Below, piece by piece: positions 1 to 7,318 of a stretch of 26,015 nt of DNA (within the stretch, counting starts at the first letter, position 1; each line of letters starts with the position of its first letter). The DNA comes from JAYTQQ01 sp043746635 (GTDB lineage: Bacteria > Bdellovibrionota > Bdellovibrionia > Bdellovibrionales > JAMPXM01). The position numbers and the translations under genes are program-made. The stretch is from assembly GCA_043746635.1 (NCBI GenBank), contig JAYTQQ010000018.1, positions 1 to 26,015 of the forward strand. The letters run 5' to 3'. The notes below the pieces were generated by a model. That model was not told the origin of the DNA. It made no database searches and saw nothing but the letters and a program-made list of their open reading frames with translations.

Positions 1-1125
1 CGTCGAAGTAGAATCAATAATTTTTAATGCCTCGTTCAACTGATTATTTTCGTGAAGTTTCTTTTCGATATGAAGCCGCATGAAATCGGTCTGCGCCGAA
101 TCGATGTCGGCCACAACTTTAGGGTGATCAATCGCGGCGGGAGCTCTCACGTCAAGGACGCTGGTATCTCGATCGCCCTCAATATCGGTTGCAAACTTGC
201 AGGCATCACCATCTTTTTTATTTGCGCAGACTCTATCAAGATACTCACTAAATACGATATCGTCACTCGAGTGAGCGATGGCCTGGGCAAGGTATCCTAT
301 GTCTTTATCCTGATTGCGCCATAAACTAAAAAGAGATTCTTTTTCGAGGCAAGTATCATCAATCGATTGTGCTTCATAGAGTGCGAGTGCAACGGCAACT
401 CTTGAAGGAGAAGGATCGACTACTGAATGCCACTCTTTCATGGCGGCGGTCACTTGGGAGCATAAGCGATCAGTCGCTTCGAACTCTTTCGCGATGCTGA
501 TCTCTTTTCGTTCGGCACTGAAATAGTTAAATGCGCACACAATTGCGAGTAAGCACAAAGCCCAACCCGGCGCTTGAAAATTCTTGGCGAGTTGTCTTTC
601 GACGAGGATCGGTTCTCCCGTTGCTTTCTTAGCGTCTAAACACATCACGTAAGTGTCGCTCAGACGGTCATGGAGCACCCGTCTTTGCGGATGGGACAAA
701 GAAGCCAGCCACGGAAATCCAATCAGAAACATCTCTAAGCACATTGAAATCGCACGCATGAGACTCATGATGAATGTCGGCTTCGTTTGATCAAAAATTG
801 AAACAACCCTGAGGCCGACAAAATATTTTCCGGGCGTGGCTCCAAAAAAATAGATAAAGAAAGTTTGGTAAATAAGTACTGCAAGCGCAGTGGTAGCAAC
901 CATGCCGATAGCGGCAAATGCAATTTGAGTTTGGCTTCCCATCAGCTCGGCTACAGAGATATCATGACGAAAAGGTGAAAGAAAAACGCTTAAGATCGGA
1001 ATGAAGATGGGCATCTCTCCGACGAGGGCCGCCAGACGATCGATCGGCGCCGCAATCTGCATCTTCGCAGTTTCAGTTGGATTTTTTAGCTTTTTAGGAG
1101 GCATGTATAAGTCTTCAATAACCAT
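1..1125 (-). CDS. RDD-family membrane protein with cysteine-containing C-terminal region (3' end beyond window)
   Basis: The frame is open from an ATG at 1125 to the left edge (375 codons, no stop), so the C-terminus is missing. Hydrophobic stretches lie at about residues 38-51, 68-95, 118-138 and 186-202. Two segments match the RDD family: ATPGKYFVGLRVV at about 96-108 and RRVLHDRLSDTYV at about 148-160. RDD proteins are small multi-pass membrane proteins, often of unknown function; some are linked to ion transport. After the last helix comes a region of at least 170 residues with cysteines at 222, 259, 300 and 309, inferred to be extracytoplasmic and possibly helical-repeat-like. An alternative start is the ATG at 1104; neither has a strong ribosome site. 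It follows the 211-residue membrane protein gene by 30 nt and may be co-transcribed with it. The RDD call is confident; function is unknown. Confidence 0.75.
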   Translation of the reverse strand, partial: MVIEDLYMPPKKLKNPTETAKMQIAAPIDRLAALVGEMPIFIPILSVFLSPFRHDISVAELMGSQTQIAFAAIGMVATTALAVLIYQTFFIYFFGATPGKYFVGLRVVSIFDQTKPTFIMSLMRAISMCLEMFLIGFPWLASLSHPQRRVLHDRLSDTYVMCLDAKKATGEPILVERQLAKNFQAPGWALCLLAIVCAFNYFSAERKEISIAKEFEATDRLCSQVTAAMKEWHSVVDPSPSRVAVALALYEAQSIDDTCLEKESLFSLWRNQDKDIGYLAQAIAHSSDDIVFSEYLDRVCANKKDGDACKFATDIEGDRDTSVLDVRAPAAIDHPKVVADIDSAQTDFMRLHIEKKLHENNQLNEALKIIDSTST

Positions 1126-1155
1126 GAAGACTCATCGGTAAAATAAAATGAGATA

Positions 1156-1791
1156 CTAAAGGCTTTTATTGATTCTCATCGAAATCAAACGACCCGCGCC
1201 GTCGAGGTGAAACTCGACTTCAGCCATGCGACGACTCGCTGGACTTAAGAGCGCAAACTTCTGTACGTTCTCGTCACCTTTAGAAGACTGTACGACTGAG
1301 ATTGTATCAAATTTAACCGGTAAGATTTCTCTGTTCTCTGAAAGAAACCTTTCGAGATTTTGAACCATCTTAGGTTGAGTTGACATATCTGTGAGTTCAA
1401 AGCCACTCAGTTTGCCGTCTTTGAGGCGAACTGAATATTTACCCTCCAGGAGACCAAAGGTGAGCTGTTCAACTCGAGAAGGGTTCTGACCCCATCTGGC
1501 TTGATCGTCGAGAGGTTTACGAGATAGTTCTTTCGCGAGGCTATCTTCTGAATTCGTCGTCCCTAGCGGAACACTCGCAATTTGACGAGTATGATCTTGA
1601 GAGTTCGAAGCGAGGTCGAGCGTGCCTTTGTCGTCTGAAAAAACATTTCGATTAAAGACCGAAATAACAATCAAGACAGACAAAATGGCGGTCGTGACAA
1701 CGAATTTTTTCTCATTGAGAGCGATTTTCTTCTTTGGGTCTGCACTGTGTTTCATACGTGAACGCTCTCTATTATATTCAGAATTACTCAT
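1156..1791 (-). CDS. Hypothetical single-pass membrane protein, 211 aa
   Basis: I do not recognise the family. The protein has a short charged cytoplasmic N-terminus, one hydrophobic helix at about residues 29-47 (VVTTAILSVLIVISVF), a polar Ser/Asp-rich linker (about 50-100), and a mixed alpha/beta-looking C-terminal region (about 105-211) inferred to face the periplasm. The start is well supported: GGAGGC lies 7 nt upstream of the ATG. The gene follows the S41 peptidase gene after a gap of about 150 bp and precedes the RDD gene by 30 nt, so it may form a two-gene envelope unit with the latter. No cysteines or lipobox are visible. Real gene likely; function unknown. Confidence 0.7.
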   Translation of the reverse strand: MSNSEYNRERSRMKHSADPKKKIALNEKKFVVTTAILSVLIVISVFNRNVFSDDKGTLDLASNSQDHTRQIASVPLGTTNSEDSLAKELSRKPLDDQARWGQNPSRVEQLTFGLLEGKYSVRLKDGKLSGFELTDMSTQPKMVQNLERFLSENREILPVKFDTISVVQSSKGDENVQKFALLSPASRRMAEVEFHLDGAGRLISMRINKSL

Positions 1792-1943
1792 GATTGCCTC
1801 CGCCTATCCACTATGACAATACAAGCTTTGTGCCTGGTTAGCGCCTTACTCCACCGCCTCTAGAGACGAAGAGCGAGCAAGAACTAGACGTATGTATGGC
1901 CCACTGACACTAATCTTCAATTCAGATTTCAATTCTTAGCCTT

Positions 1944-3179
1944 TTATTTATGTCTCAATTTGAGAATTTCGTCAATCCACGAATCGTTTCCGAGCAGGGC
2001 CCGTTCAAAGTTATAGTCCAAAAAGATGTCAGGGCGTATTCCAACTTCTTCTAATTTTTTTAATTTAAGATTCTCGTAATCTGCGATTGGGACAGAAAGA
2101 CTGTAGCCAGTTCCGTCGCTGATGGTTCCTAGACTCGAAATTAGAAACCACTTCGCCATTACGACTTCACCGGCAGTAGGTTGCCCTGCAATCTGGGCTC
2201 GCTTCAGCTGGTGAAGGCCATCAGCAAATATCTCTGATACAGAAGAAGTGTTTCGGTCGACCAAGACGCTCAGGCGAGAATTAAGGCACCTCTTAAGCTT
2301 AAAGGTTCTTAAATTCAATATCTGTACACGTTCGATCTGTGCCAACTGGCTTTCGGTTTCAAGATCATCTTTCAAATCCTCTTCGGGAACGAGATGCTGA
2401 GGAGAGACCGTCAGTCGACCGACAAACTGAGGTTCACAGATAAATACCGACATGAGTCTCATCATCGCCGGAAAACTCCCACCGATATTGCCCCTCAAGT
2501 CGATGAGCAGGTTAGGATACTTTCGAAGTTCTTTCACGATCGGGCTAAATTTTTCGCTTTCGAAAAATGGGCTTAAGAAACTTTTCACCCTTAAAACTGC
2601 GTGAGTCTCGTCGATCCGTTGAACAACTAGAGATTCATCTTCCTCGTATTTTTCGGCCAAGACTGTCACAGACAAGGTATGTTCGTTTCGAACAACAATA
2701 AAATCGCCCGAACGTCCAACGATATCTAGACTCAAATGAATCTCGTTCTGATCAACAGAAAGAATTTCATCTCCTTTTTTAAGCCCTGCCTTTTCGGCAG
2801 CACTTCCCTGAAGGACTTCGAAAATGACCACAAACCCGCTGATGTCACGTGCTCTGATTCCGTTGTCGATTGATTCGTGAAACCAAATTTTCGTACTTTC
2901 TTCGGGCTCAAACAAGTTGAGGTGAGAAGTTTGGATATTTGAAAGTAAATCATTGATGATTTGAACAGTCGAATGGGCACTGGCGAATTGAGGGAACTCG
3001 TGCTTTGCCTTCTCGCAGGCACGCGCAAACTTTTCGGTTGCAGACAAATCAAAATAATTGTCGACAACGATTGTGCAGACTTCGTCAATCGTTGGTCGAT
3101 AGCGATAGACAAGGCTTGAATAAAAGCTTGCACCGACAACAAAAATAAAAACAATACCGGCAGAAATAATTTTTAACAT
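1944..3179 (-). CDS. S41-family (C-terminal processing-like) peptidase with PDZ domain
   Basis: The 411-residue protein begins with a hydrophobic signal or anchor helix (about residues 3-20), so it probably acts in the periplasm. A PDZ-like segment spans about 112-175 (GSAAEKAGLKKGDEIL at about 125-140). The S41 core includes LLIDLRGNIGGSF (about 224-236), the nucleophile motif NTSSVSEIFADGL (310-322, likely Ser313), GQPTAGE (332-338), and the family-typical end LEEVGIRPDIF (376-386). S41 peptidases degrade or trim proteins from the C-terminus. In CtpA/CtpB-type enzymes a lysine stands 25 residues after the serine; here an ungapped alignment puts Glu338 there, so the catalytic set may differ (tricorn/IRBP-like subgroup) or activity may be lost. 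No clear ribosome site precedes the ATG. The upstream Fis-type gene ends in a terminator, so this gene probably has its own promoter. Confidence 0.85.
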   Translation of the reverse strand: MLKIISAGIVFIFVVGASFYSSLVYRYRPTIDEVCTIVVDNYFDLSATEKFARACEKAKHEFPQFASAHSTVQIINDLLSNIQTSHLNLFEPEESTKIWFHESIDNGIRARDISGFVVIFEVLQGSAAEKAGLKKGDEILSVDQNEIHLSLDIVGRSGDFIVVRNEHTLSVTVLAEKYEEDESLVVQRIDETHAVLRVKSFLSPFFESEKFSPIVKELRKYPNLLIDLRGNIGGSFPAMMRLMSVFICEPQFVGRLTVSPQHLVPEEDLKDDLETESQLAQIERVQILNLRTFKLKRCLNSRLSVLVDRNTSSVSEIFADGLHQLKRAQIAGQPTAGEVVMAKWFLISSLGTISDGTGYSLSVPIADYENLKLKKLEEVGIRPDIFLDYNFERALLGNDSWIDEILKLRHK

Positions 3180-3221
3180 AATTTTATCAATGGGTTTTTA
3201 GCAGTAGGTTTTTCACAAAGA

Positions 3222-3249
3222 AAAGCCCTGGATTTTACTCCAAGGCTTT
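3222..3249 (-). terminator. Intrinsic terminator after the Fis-type gene
   Basis: A perfect 11-bp stem (one G-U pair; arms 3222-3232 and 3239-3249) closes a 6-nt loop. In the minus direction it is followed by TTTTCTTTG. It lies about 30 nt after the stop of the Fis-type gene and before the S41 gene, so it should separate the two transcripts. Confidence 0.75.
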
Positions 3250-3277
3250 CGAATTTTTCGATAAAGAAAAATTATAA

Positions 3278-3715
3278 TTAAGCGGCTTTTTTCTTGCGAG
3301 CTGAAGTGCGAACCGCAGCTGGATCAATATTGTATTGCTTTACTTTGCGATACAAAGTTGCGCGGCCGATACCGAGAGCTTTCGCTGCTTCAGTGAGATT
3401 TCCTTTGTAGGCAGAAATCGCGTTTTCGATCGCTACGTTTTCGAGCTGGTTGATTGTCGAAACTGATTTTTTAGGATCTGCTCCGCCACCAGAAAAATTC
3501 ACTCCCGGGAAAGGTAAAACTTTACCTGACTCTGGGCCACCACCGAAAGCTGAACCACCCGAAACAAGAGCGGGCATTTCAGAAGTTGTTTGTTTTGCTT
3601 CCCATTCGTGGGTTGTCATCGTCTGACAAACAAAACCGTTGGCTTGACCGAATGCTTCTGCTTTTTGAACAGTCACCTGATCGTCGCATACAATTACAAG
3701 AGTAGAACGTACCAT
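3278..3715 (-). CDS. Fis-type helix-turn-helix DNA-binding protein, 145 aa
   Basis: The C-terminal part (about residues 90-131) is a Fis/NtrC-type helix-turn-helix: LENVAIENAISAYKGN, then LTEAAKALGIGRATLYRKVK, followed by a basic tail ending KKKAA. The N-terminal 40 residues (TLVIVCDD...) look like a short alpha/beta piece, perhaps a degenerate receiver-like remnant, joined by a Gly/Pro/Ser-rich linker (about 50-85). There is no AAA+ sigma54-interaction domain, so it resembles the DNA-binding end of an NtrC-family regulator standing alone. It probably binds DNA as a dimer; targets are unknown. The start is firm: GGAGGT lies 6 nt before the ATG. It is a single-gene unit by appearance, with a clear terminator downstream and about 250 bp of non-coding DNA upstream. 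Confidence 0.85.
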   Translation of the reverse strand: MVRSTLVIVCDDQVTVQKAEAFGQANGFVCQTMTTHEWEAKQTTSEMPALVSGGSAFGGGPESGKVLPFPGVNFSGGGADPKKSVSTINQLENVAIENAISAYKGNLTEAAKALGIGRATLYRKVKQYNIDPAAVRTSARKKKAA

Positions 3716-3936
3716 TTGAAGACCTCCATTGATTTAATTTGAATCACCAAAGGACATCTCTTGGCCGATTGTGACTCACAGTGAACCTATCGGCGGATCA
3801 TCTTGAGAATATGAGGCAATTATTTCCTATTTTTTGGTCCAGATTTCATAAGTGCCTTAAAAGCCTTAAGAACTCTCTAAAAAAAATATTCAGTTTGCAA
3901 AAGCGGAGTTTTAGGATGTTTCGGCGTAAAACCGAA

Positions 3937-3955
3937 GGGAGCGATAAACGCTCCC
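3937..3955 (-). terminator. Hairpin after the acidic unknown gene, probable terminator
   Basis: A 7-bp GC-rich stem (GGGAGCG / CGCTCCC) with a 5-nt loop begins 8 nt after the stop codon of the acidic protein gene. It is followed in the minus direction by TTCGGTTTTAC and a second small stem (TTCGG / CCGAA at 3920-3936). The T-run is short, so efficiency is uncertain. Confidence 0.6.
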
Positions 3956-3963
3956 CGATCCAT

Positions 3964-4575
3964 CTAGCGACGACCCGAACGGATCTTCACTTGCATTTTA
4001 GAGATGAGGCTCACAGCCATCTTTTCTTGAACTTTGCACATTTTAAGTTCGTCACGGCGGTGGGAGATTTGAACGGGAGTGAGAGTTCCCATTTCGATTT
4101 CCATTTCGTAATCGAGTTTCTTTGCGCGAATCCCTACGAGTTCTTTAGTCTGCTGCTTAAAGAGCTTCGTCACGCCACTCAAAGGAGCCACGTCGAGCCA
4201 TTCTTGTTTGCTGCGGTAGTCGCTGACCATTCGCAAGAAACGAGCTTTATTTTTCGCCAAAGTAAAACGTGGAAACTGATCGGCTTTTAATTCCAAAATA
4301 TTATCGATCGAATCAACGTCGAAATCAGAATATGAATCAACTGCGATATCAGTGACGGGCTCAACGCTCTCAGGAACTGCGTCAGCTGCTTCGAGGGCTT
4401 CAGAAACCATCAGATCAGCCTCGTCTAACAACAGCTCTTCAGCTAAGTCTGCATCTAAATTTGAATCATCAAGGACTGTATTTGCGGCGTTAGCAGCAGT
4501 TGTTATCGTCGTCGTCGTCTCTGATTTCAAGATTTGTTTTTCAGCTACTTTTTCGATTTCATTGGTGTTGAGCAC
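3964..4575 (-). CDS. Unknown protein with acidic N-terminal half and basic C-terminal half
   Basis: I do not recognise this family. The first half is Ala/Thr-rich then strongly acidic (DDSNLDADLAEELLLDEAD), while the second half (from about residue 100) is basic, predicted helical, and ends KIRSGRR. There is no signal peptide, membrane helix or cysteine-rich site, so it is probably cytoplasmic. The charge split could suit a nucleic-acid or protein-binding adaptor, which is speculation. The longest frame starts with ATG at 4590, but GGAGG lies inside that extension, 8 nt upstream of a GTG at 4575. An extended -10 element at 4601-4609 would also place transcription start almost on the ATG. I therefore choose the GTG (203 residues). 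It lies downstream of hemB on the same strand. Confidence 0.65.
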   Translation of the reverse strand: MLNTNEIEKVAEKQILKSETTTTITTAANAANTVLDDSNLDADLAEELLLDEADLMVSEALEAADAVPESVEPVTDIAVDSYSDFDVDSIDNILELKADQFPRFTLAKNKARFLRMVSDYRSKQEWLDVAPLSGVTKLFKQQTKELVGIRAKKLDYEMEIEMGTLTPVQISHRRDELKMCKVQEKMAVSLISKMQVKIRSGRR

Positions 4576-4583
4576 TCTGTATT

Positions 4584-4588
4584 CCTCC
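4584..4588 (-). promoter_or_regulatory. Ribosome binding site that decides the start of the acidic unknown gene
   Basis: GGAGG is placed 8 nt before the GTG at 4575. It overlaps the first codons of the longer ATG reading frame, so the GTG start is favoured. Confidence 0.6.
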
Positions 4589-4600
4589 ATACGCCTTATT

Positions 4601-4609
4601 TGTATACCA
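4601..4609 (-). promoter_or_regulatory. Possible extended -10 promoter for the acidic unknown gene
   Basis: TGG followed by TATACA matches an extended -10 element on the minus strand, about 25-30 nt before the GTG start. No good -35 hexamer is visible. It would let the gene be transcribed independently of hemB. Confidence 0.4.
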
Positions 4610-4692
4610 CAGAAAGAACGTTTTGATCAGATGATTTTAGTCGCACGTGAGAAGAGTGGGTTTATACTTATTTGTTGCGAAGCACAAGATTT

Positions 4693-5751
4693 TTAAAGTT
4701 TTTGTAAAAGTTCTGCAGCACGAATTGCAAAATAGGTCAGAATCATATCGGCGCCGGCACGCTTGATCGAAACAAGTGATTCCATCATGACTTTATCTCC
4801 TTCGATCCAACCGCGCTCGGCCGCTGCCTGAATCATCGCGTACTCACCGCTCACTTGATACGCCGCAACTGGAAGACTCACAACGTCTCGAACCTTCGCG
4901 ATCACATCCAAGTAAGGCATCGCGGGTTTGACCATCACGATGTCGGCCCCCTCTTTCACATCTAACTGAACTTCACGAATCGCTTCGCGTAAGTTCGCCG
5001 GATCCATCTGATAAGTCTTTTTATCGCCTGATTTCGGGGCTGAATCGAGAGCTTCACGAAATGGACCGTAGAAGGCAGAGGCATACTTAACGGCATAAGA
5101 TAAAATGCCCACTTTTTGAAAAGAATTCTCATCGAGGCTTTGGCGGATGGCGGCAACACGCCCATCCATCATGTCACTTGGAGCGACAATATCGGCTCCG
5201 GCCCGTGCCTGGGCAAGCGCCATTTCACACAAAATATCGATCGATTCGTCGTTTAAGATTTCGCCTTTTTCGACGAGTCCGTCGTGCCCGTCGGTCGAAT
5301 AAGGATCCATCGCGACGTCCGTAATCACGGTCAGTTCTGGTAATTTTTTCTTAAGTTCTTTCACGCATCTTTGCAGGAGTCCTTCGGGATTGGTACTTTC
5401 CTTCGCGAATTTGTCTTTTTTAGACTCCTCCACGACCGGAAAAAGTGCGACCGCAGAAATTCCTAACTTGTGAGCCTTCGTTGCCTCGACGACAACGAGA
5501 TCGATCGACAAACGATATTGTCCAGGCATCGAAGAAATGGCTTTTCTCTGGTTTTTTCCTTCGGTCACAAACATCGGAAAAATCAGATCTCCAGGAACTA
5601 AATAACTTTCACGGACAAGCTTGCGAATGCTTTCGCTGACCCGATTGCGGCGCGGCCGAATTCTAGGCCCAATTTTAGGCCCCAGTTTAAGCCCCATTTT
5701 AAGATGGTTTTTAGGTCTAGCTGTCGGAGTTTTCGGGCTGTTCGATTTCAT
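4693..5751 (-). CDS. hemB: Delta-aminolevulinic acid dehydratase (porphobilinogen synthase)
   Basis: HemB condenses two 5-aminolevulinate molecules to porphobilinogen in cytoplasmic haem biosynthesis. Counting from the ATG at 5751 (352 residues), the Schiff-base lysines are Lys222 (SYAVKYAS) and Lys275 (IVMVKPAMPYLDV). The metal loop TDVAMDPYSTDGHDG (144-158) carries Ala147, Asp149 and Asp157 where Zn enzymes have three cysteines, so it is the Zn-independent, Mg-type form. The N-terminus is extended and basic compared with the usual 325-335 residues and carries a four-residue repeat (GLKL, GPKI, GPRI). The frame is open back to an ATG at 5814, inside the divergent SDR start; that start has no ribosome site and is unlikely. 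The ATG at 5697 is another option. The product call is certain; the start is not. Confidence 0.9.
   Translation of the reverse strand: MKSNSPKTPTARPKNHLKMGLKLGPKIGPRIRPRRNRVSESIRKLVRESYLVPGDLIFPMFVTEGKNQRKAISSMPGQYRLSIDLVVVEATKAHKLGISAVALFPVVEESKKDKFAKESTNPEGLLQRCVKELKKKLPELTVITDVAMDPYSTDGHDGLVEKGEILNDESIDILCEMALAQARAGADIVAPSDMMDGRVAAIRQSLDENSFQKVGILSYAVKYASAFYGPFREALDSAPKSGDKKTYQMDPANLREAIREVQLDVKEGADIVMVKPAMPYLDVIAKVRDVVSLPVAAYQVSGEYAMIQAAAERGWIEGDKVMMESLVSIKRAGADMILTYFAIRAAELLQKL
5659..5694 (-). repeat. 12-bp tandem repeat in the hemB 5' region
   Basis: Three in-frame 12-nt units (GGGCTTAAACTG, GGGCCTAAAATT, GGGCCTAGAATT) encode GLKL, GPKI and GPRI. A fourth, diverged unit encoding RPRR follows at 5647-5658. 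They form the extra basic N-terminus of HemB. Confidence 0.7.
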
Positions 5752-5757
5752 ACATCC

Positions 5758-5786
5758 ATATTTGCACATTTTTGAATTGTTTGCAA
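5758..5786 (-). promoter_or_regulatory. Possible hemB promoter
   Basis: TTGCAA at 5781-5786 and AAATAT at 5758-5763 are separated by 17 bp on the minus strand. The -10 ends only 6 nt before the ATG at 5751, implying a very short or leaderless transcript, or a start at 5697. A weak match; given as a candidate only. Confidence 0.3.
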
Positions 5787-5812
5787 AACTACTCTTCGAG
5801 GAGAAAATTTGC

Positions 5813-6499
5813 ATGAACTATTTCATCACGGGTGCCAGTCGAGGGATCGGATTCGAACTCACCTCACAACTCCTCACTCTCGGTGAAAATGTGGTCGCGT
5901 GCGCGCGAACTCCCGAGAAAGCCAAGGATTTGCAAATACTCGCTCGTGAATATCCCAAGCAATGTCAGATGATCGCTTGTGACGTGAACGACGAAAAAAG
6001 TGTCGCGAAAGCTCTCGGCGAAGTGCACGTCGATCATTTGGATGTGGTCGTGAATTGCGCAGGCATTCTATTGAATTACGACGGCAGTATCGAAAAATTC
6101 AATGTCGACGAACTCAAAACCACGATGCAAACAAACCTCTACGGCCCGATTTTTGTAACTAAATATGCGGTAAACCTTTTGAAAAAATCTTCTTCGCCGA
6201 AGCTCGTAAATATCACGAGCCAAATGGGTTCGATCGCCGACAATTCAAGTGGCAACGCCTACGCCTACCGAATTTCTAAAACTGCGCTGAATATGTTTTC
6301 AAAAAATCTTTCGCTGAGTGAGCCGTGGCTCTGTGTTTTGATGCTTCACCCTGGCTGGGTGCAAACCGACATGGGCGGCGCTCATGCTTTAGTGGCACCT
6401 CAAGAGTCGGTGCATGGCTTGATCAATGTTATTACATCGGCTTCTCAGAAAGACTCAGGTCGATTCTTGAACTTCAGAAATGAAGAGATACCTTGGTAA
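5813..6499 (+). CDS. Short-chain dehydrogenase/reductase (C-factor/sniffer-like SDR)
   Basis: This 228-residue protein is a classical single-domain SDR that uses NAD(P)H to reduce or oxidise a carbonyl or alcohol; substrate unknown. It has the nucleotide-binding motif TGASRGIGFE (residues 6-15), NCAGIL (81-86, the NNAG position), an active-site serine region VNITSQMGSI (132-141), and the YxxxK pair Tyr152/Lys156 in AYRISKTALNM. LHPGWVQTDMGG (178-189) and the YRISKTALN context resemble the C-factor/sniffer carbonyl reductase group. The start is the ATG at 5813, with GAGGAG 9 nt upstream; the longer open frame overlaps hemB in antisense and is rejected. It is divergent from hemB and ends before a strong stem-loop shared with gpmA. 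Confidence 0.9.
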   Translation: MNYFITGASRGIGFELTSQLLTLGENVVACARTPEKAKDLQILAREYPKQCQMIACDVNDEKSVAKALGEVHVDHLDVVVNCAGILLNYDGSIEKFNVDELKTTMQTNLYGPIFVTKYAVNLLKKSSSPKLVNITSQMGSIADNSSGNAYAYRISKTALNMFSKNLSLSEPWLCVLMLHPGWVQTDMGGAHALVAPQESVHGLINVITSASQKDSGRFLNFRNEEIPW

Positions 6500-6509
6500 T
6501 CTCCATCTG

Positions 6510-6539
6510 GAGTTGGGCAACTTATAATTTGCCCAACTC
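6510..6539. terminator. Strong stem-loop between convergent SDR and gpmA genes
   Basis: A perfect 11-bp stem (GAGTTGGGCAA / TTGCCCAACTC) with an 8-nt loop sits 10 nt after the SDR stop and 26 nt after the gpmA stop in the opposite direction. Neither side has a T-run, so it may be a bidirectional terminator or a 3'-end stabilising structure. Confidence 0.5.
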
Positions 6540-6565
6540 AGGAGGACGAGAGATAGAGCAGCCGC

Positions 6566-7312
6566 TTATTTCTTAGCTCCTTGAGCCTTCACGTCGTGCA
6601 TCGCCTTTGCAACCTCTTCGGCCGATCCCAGGTAATAATGCTTTACAGGTTTTAAATCACGATCGAGTTCATACACAAGCGGAATTCCTGTTGGGATATT
6701 CACTCCGGCGATATCGGTATCCGAAACATGGTCGAGATACTTAACGAGCGAACGAATACTGTTGCCGTGAGCCGCAACCAGAATTTTTTTGCCAGTCTTA
6801 ATTTGCGGAGCAATCTCGGCTTCCCAAAAAGGAAGAACCCGGGCCACCGTATCTTTCAGCGACTCACCTTTTGGCAAATCACTCGCCGATAATTTTTTGT
6901 ACCGAGGATCAAACGACGGATGACGAGAATCTTTTTCATCCATCGGCGGAGGCGGAATATCAAAACTTCGGCGCCAAATATGCACCTGCTCTTCACCGTG
7001 TTTTGCTGCGGTCTCTGCTTTATTGAGTCCCGTGAGTCCGCCGTAATGACGTTCGTTTAAACGCCAACTTTGATGAATCGGGATCCACATAAGATCCATC
7101 TCTTCTAAAACTAAAAAGAGAGTTTTGATAGCGCGGTTTAAAACTGACGTATACGTGCACTCAAAATTATAAGCTTCGGCTTTGAGCAACTGGCCTGCAG
7201 CCTTCGCTTCGGTAACACCCTTTTCAGAAAGGCCAATGTTCTGCCAGCCGGTAAAACGATTTTCTTGATTCCAGAGGCTTTCTCCATGTCTTAGAAAAAC
7301 AATTTTATACAT
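6566..7312 (-). CDS. gpmA: 2,3-bisphosphoglycerate-dependent phosphoglycerate mutase
   Basis: GpmA interconverts 3- and 2-phosphoglycerate in cytoplasmic glycolysis and gluconeogenesis, using a phosphohistidine. The 248-residue length is standard. Visible features are FLRHGESLWNQENRFTGW (residues 6-23, with His9 the phosphorylated residue), Arg60 in SVLNRAIKT, the acid/base Glu87 in RLNERHYGGLTGLNK, and the second histidine His182 in VAAHGNSIRSLVKYL. The HYGGLTGLNK insertion marks the cofactor-dependent type. It starts 6 nt after the ferredoxin stop and is the last gene of the zapA-to-gpmA cluster. With pyruvate phosphate dikinase elsewhere in the window it is consistent with glycolytic/gluconeogenic flux at the PEP end. 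Confidence 0.95.
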   Translation of the reverse strand: MYKIVFLRHGESLWNQENRFTGWQNIGLSEKGVTEAKAAGQLLKAEAYNFECTYTSVLNRAIKTLFLVLEEMDLMWIPIHQSWRLNERHYGGLTGLNKAETAAKHGEEQVHIWRRSFDIPPPPMDEKDSRHPSFDPRYKKLSASDLPKGESLKDTVARVLPFWEAEIAPQIKTGKKILVAAHGNSIRSLVKYLDHVSDTDIAGVNIPTGIPLVYELDRDLKPVKHYYLGSAEEVAKAMHDVKAQGAKK

Positions 7313-7318
7313 AAAGAC

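Noticed and set aside
52..324. Plus-strand open frame of 90 codons
   Set aside because: It is opposite the RDD protein, whose frame is open across the whole segment and has recognisable motifs.
5621..5812. Upstream extension of the SDR reading frame
   Set aside because: It overlaps hemB in antisense and the SDR fold starts at MNYFITGASRG. GAGGAG marks the ATG at 5813.
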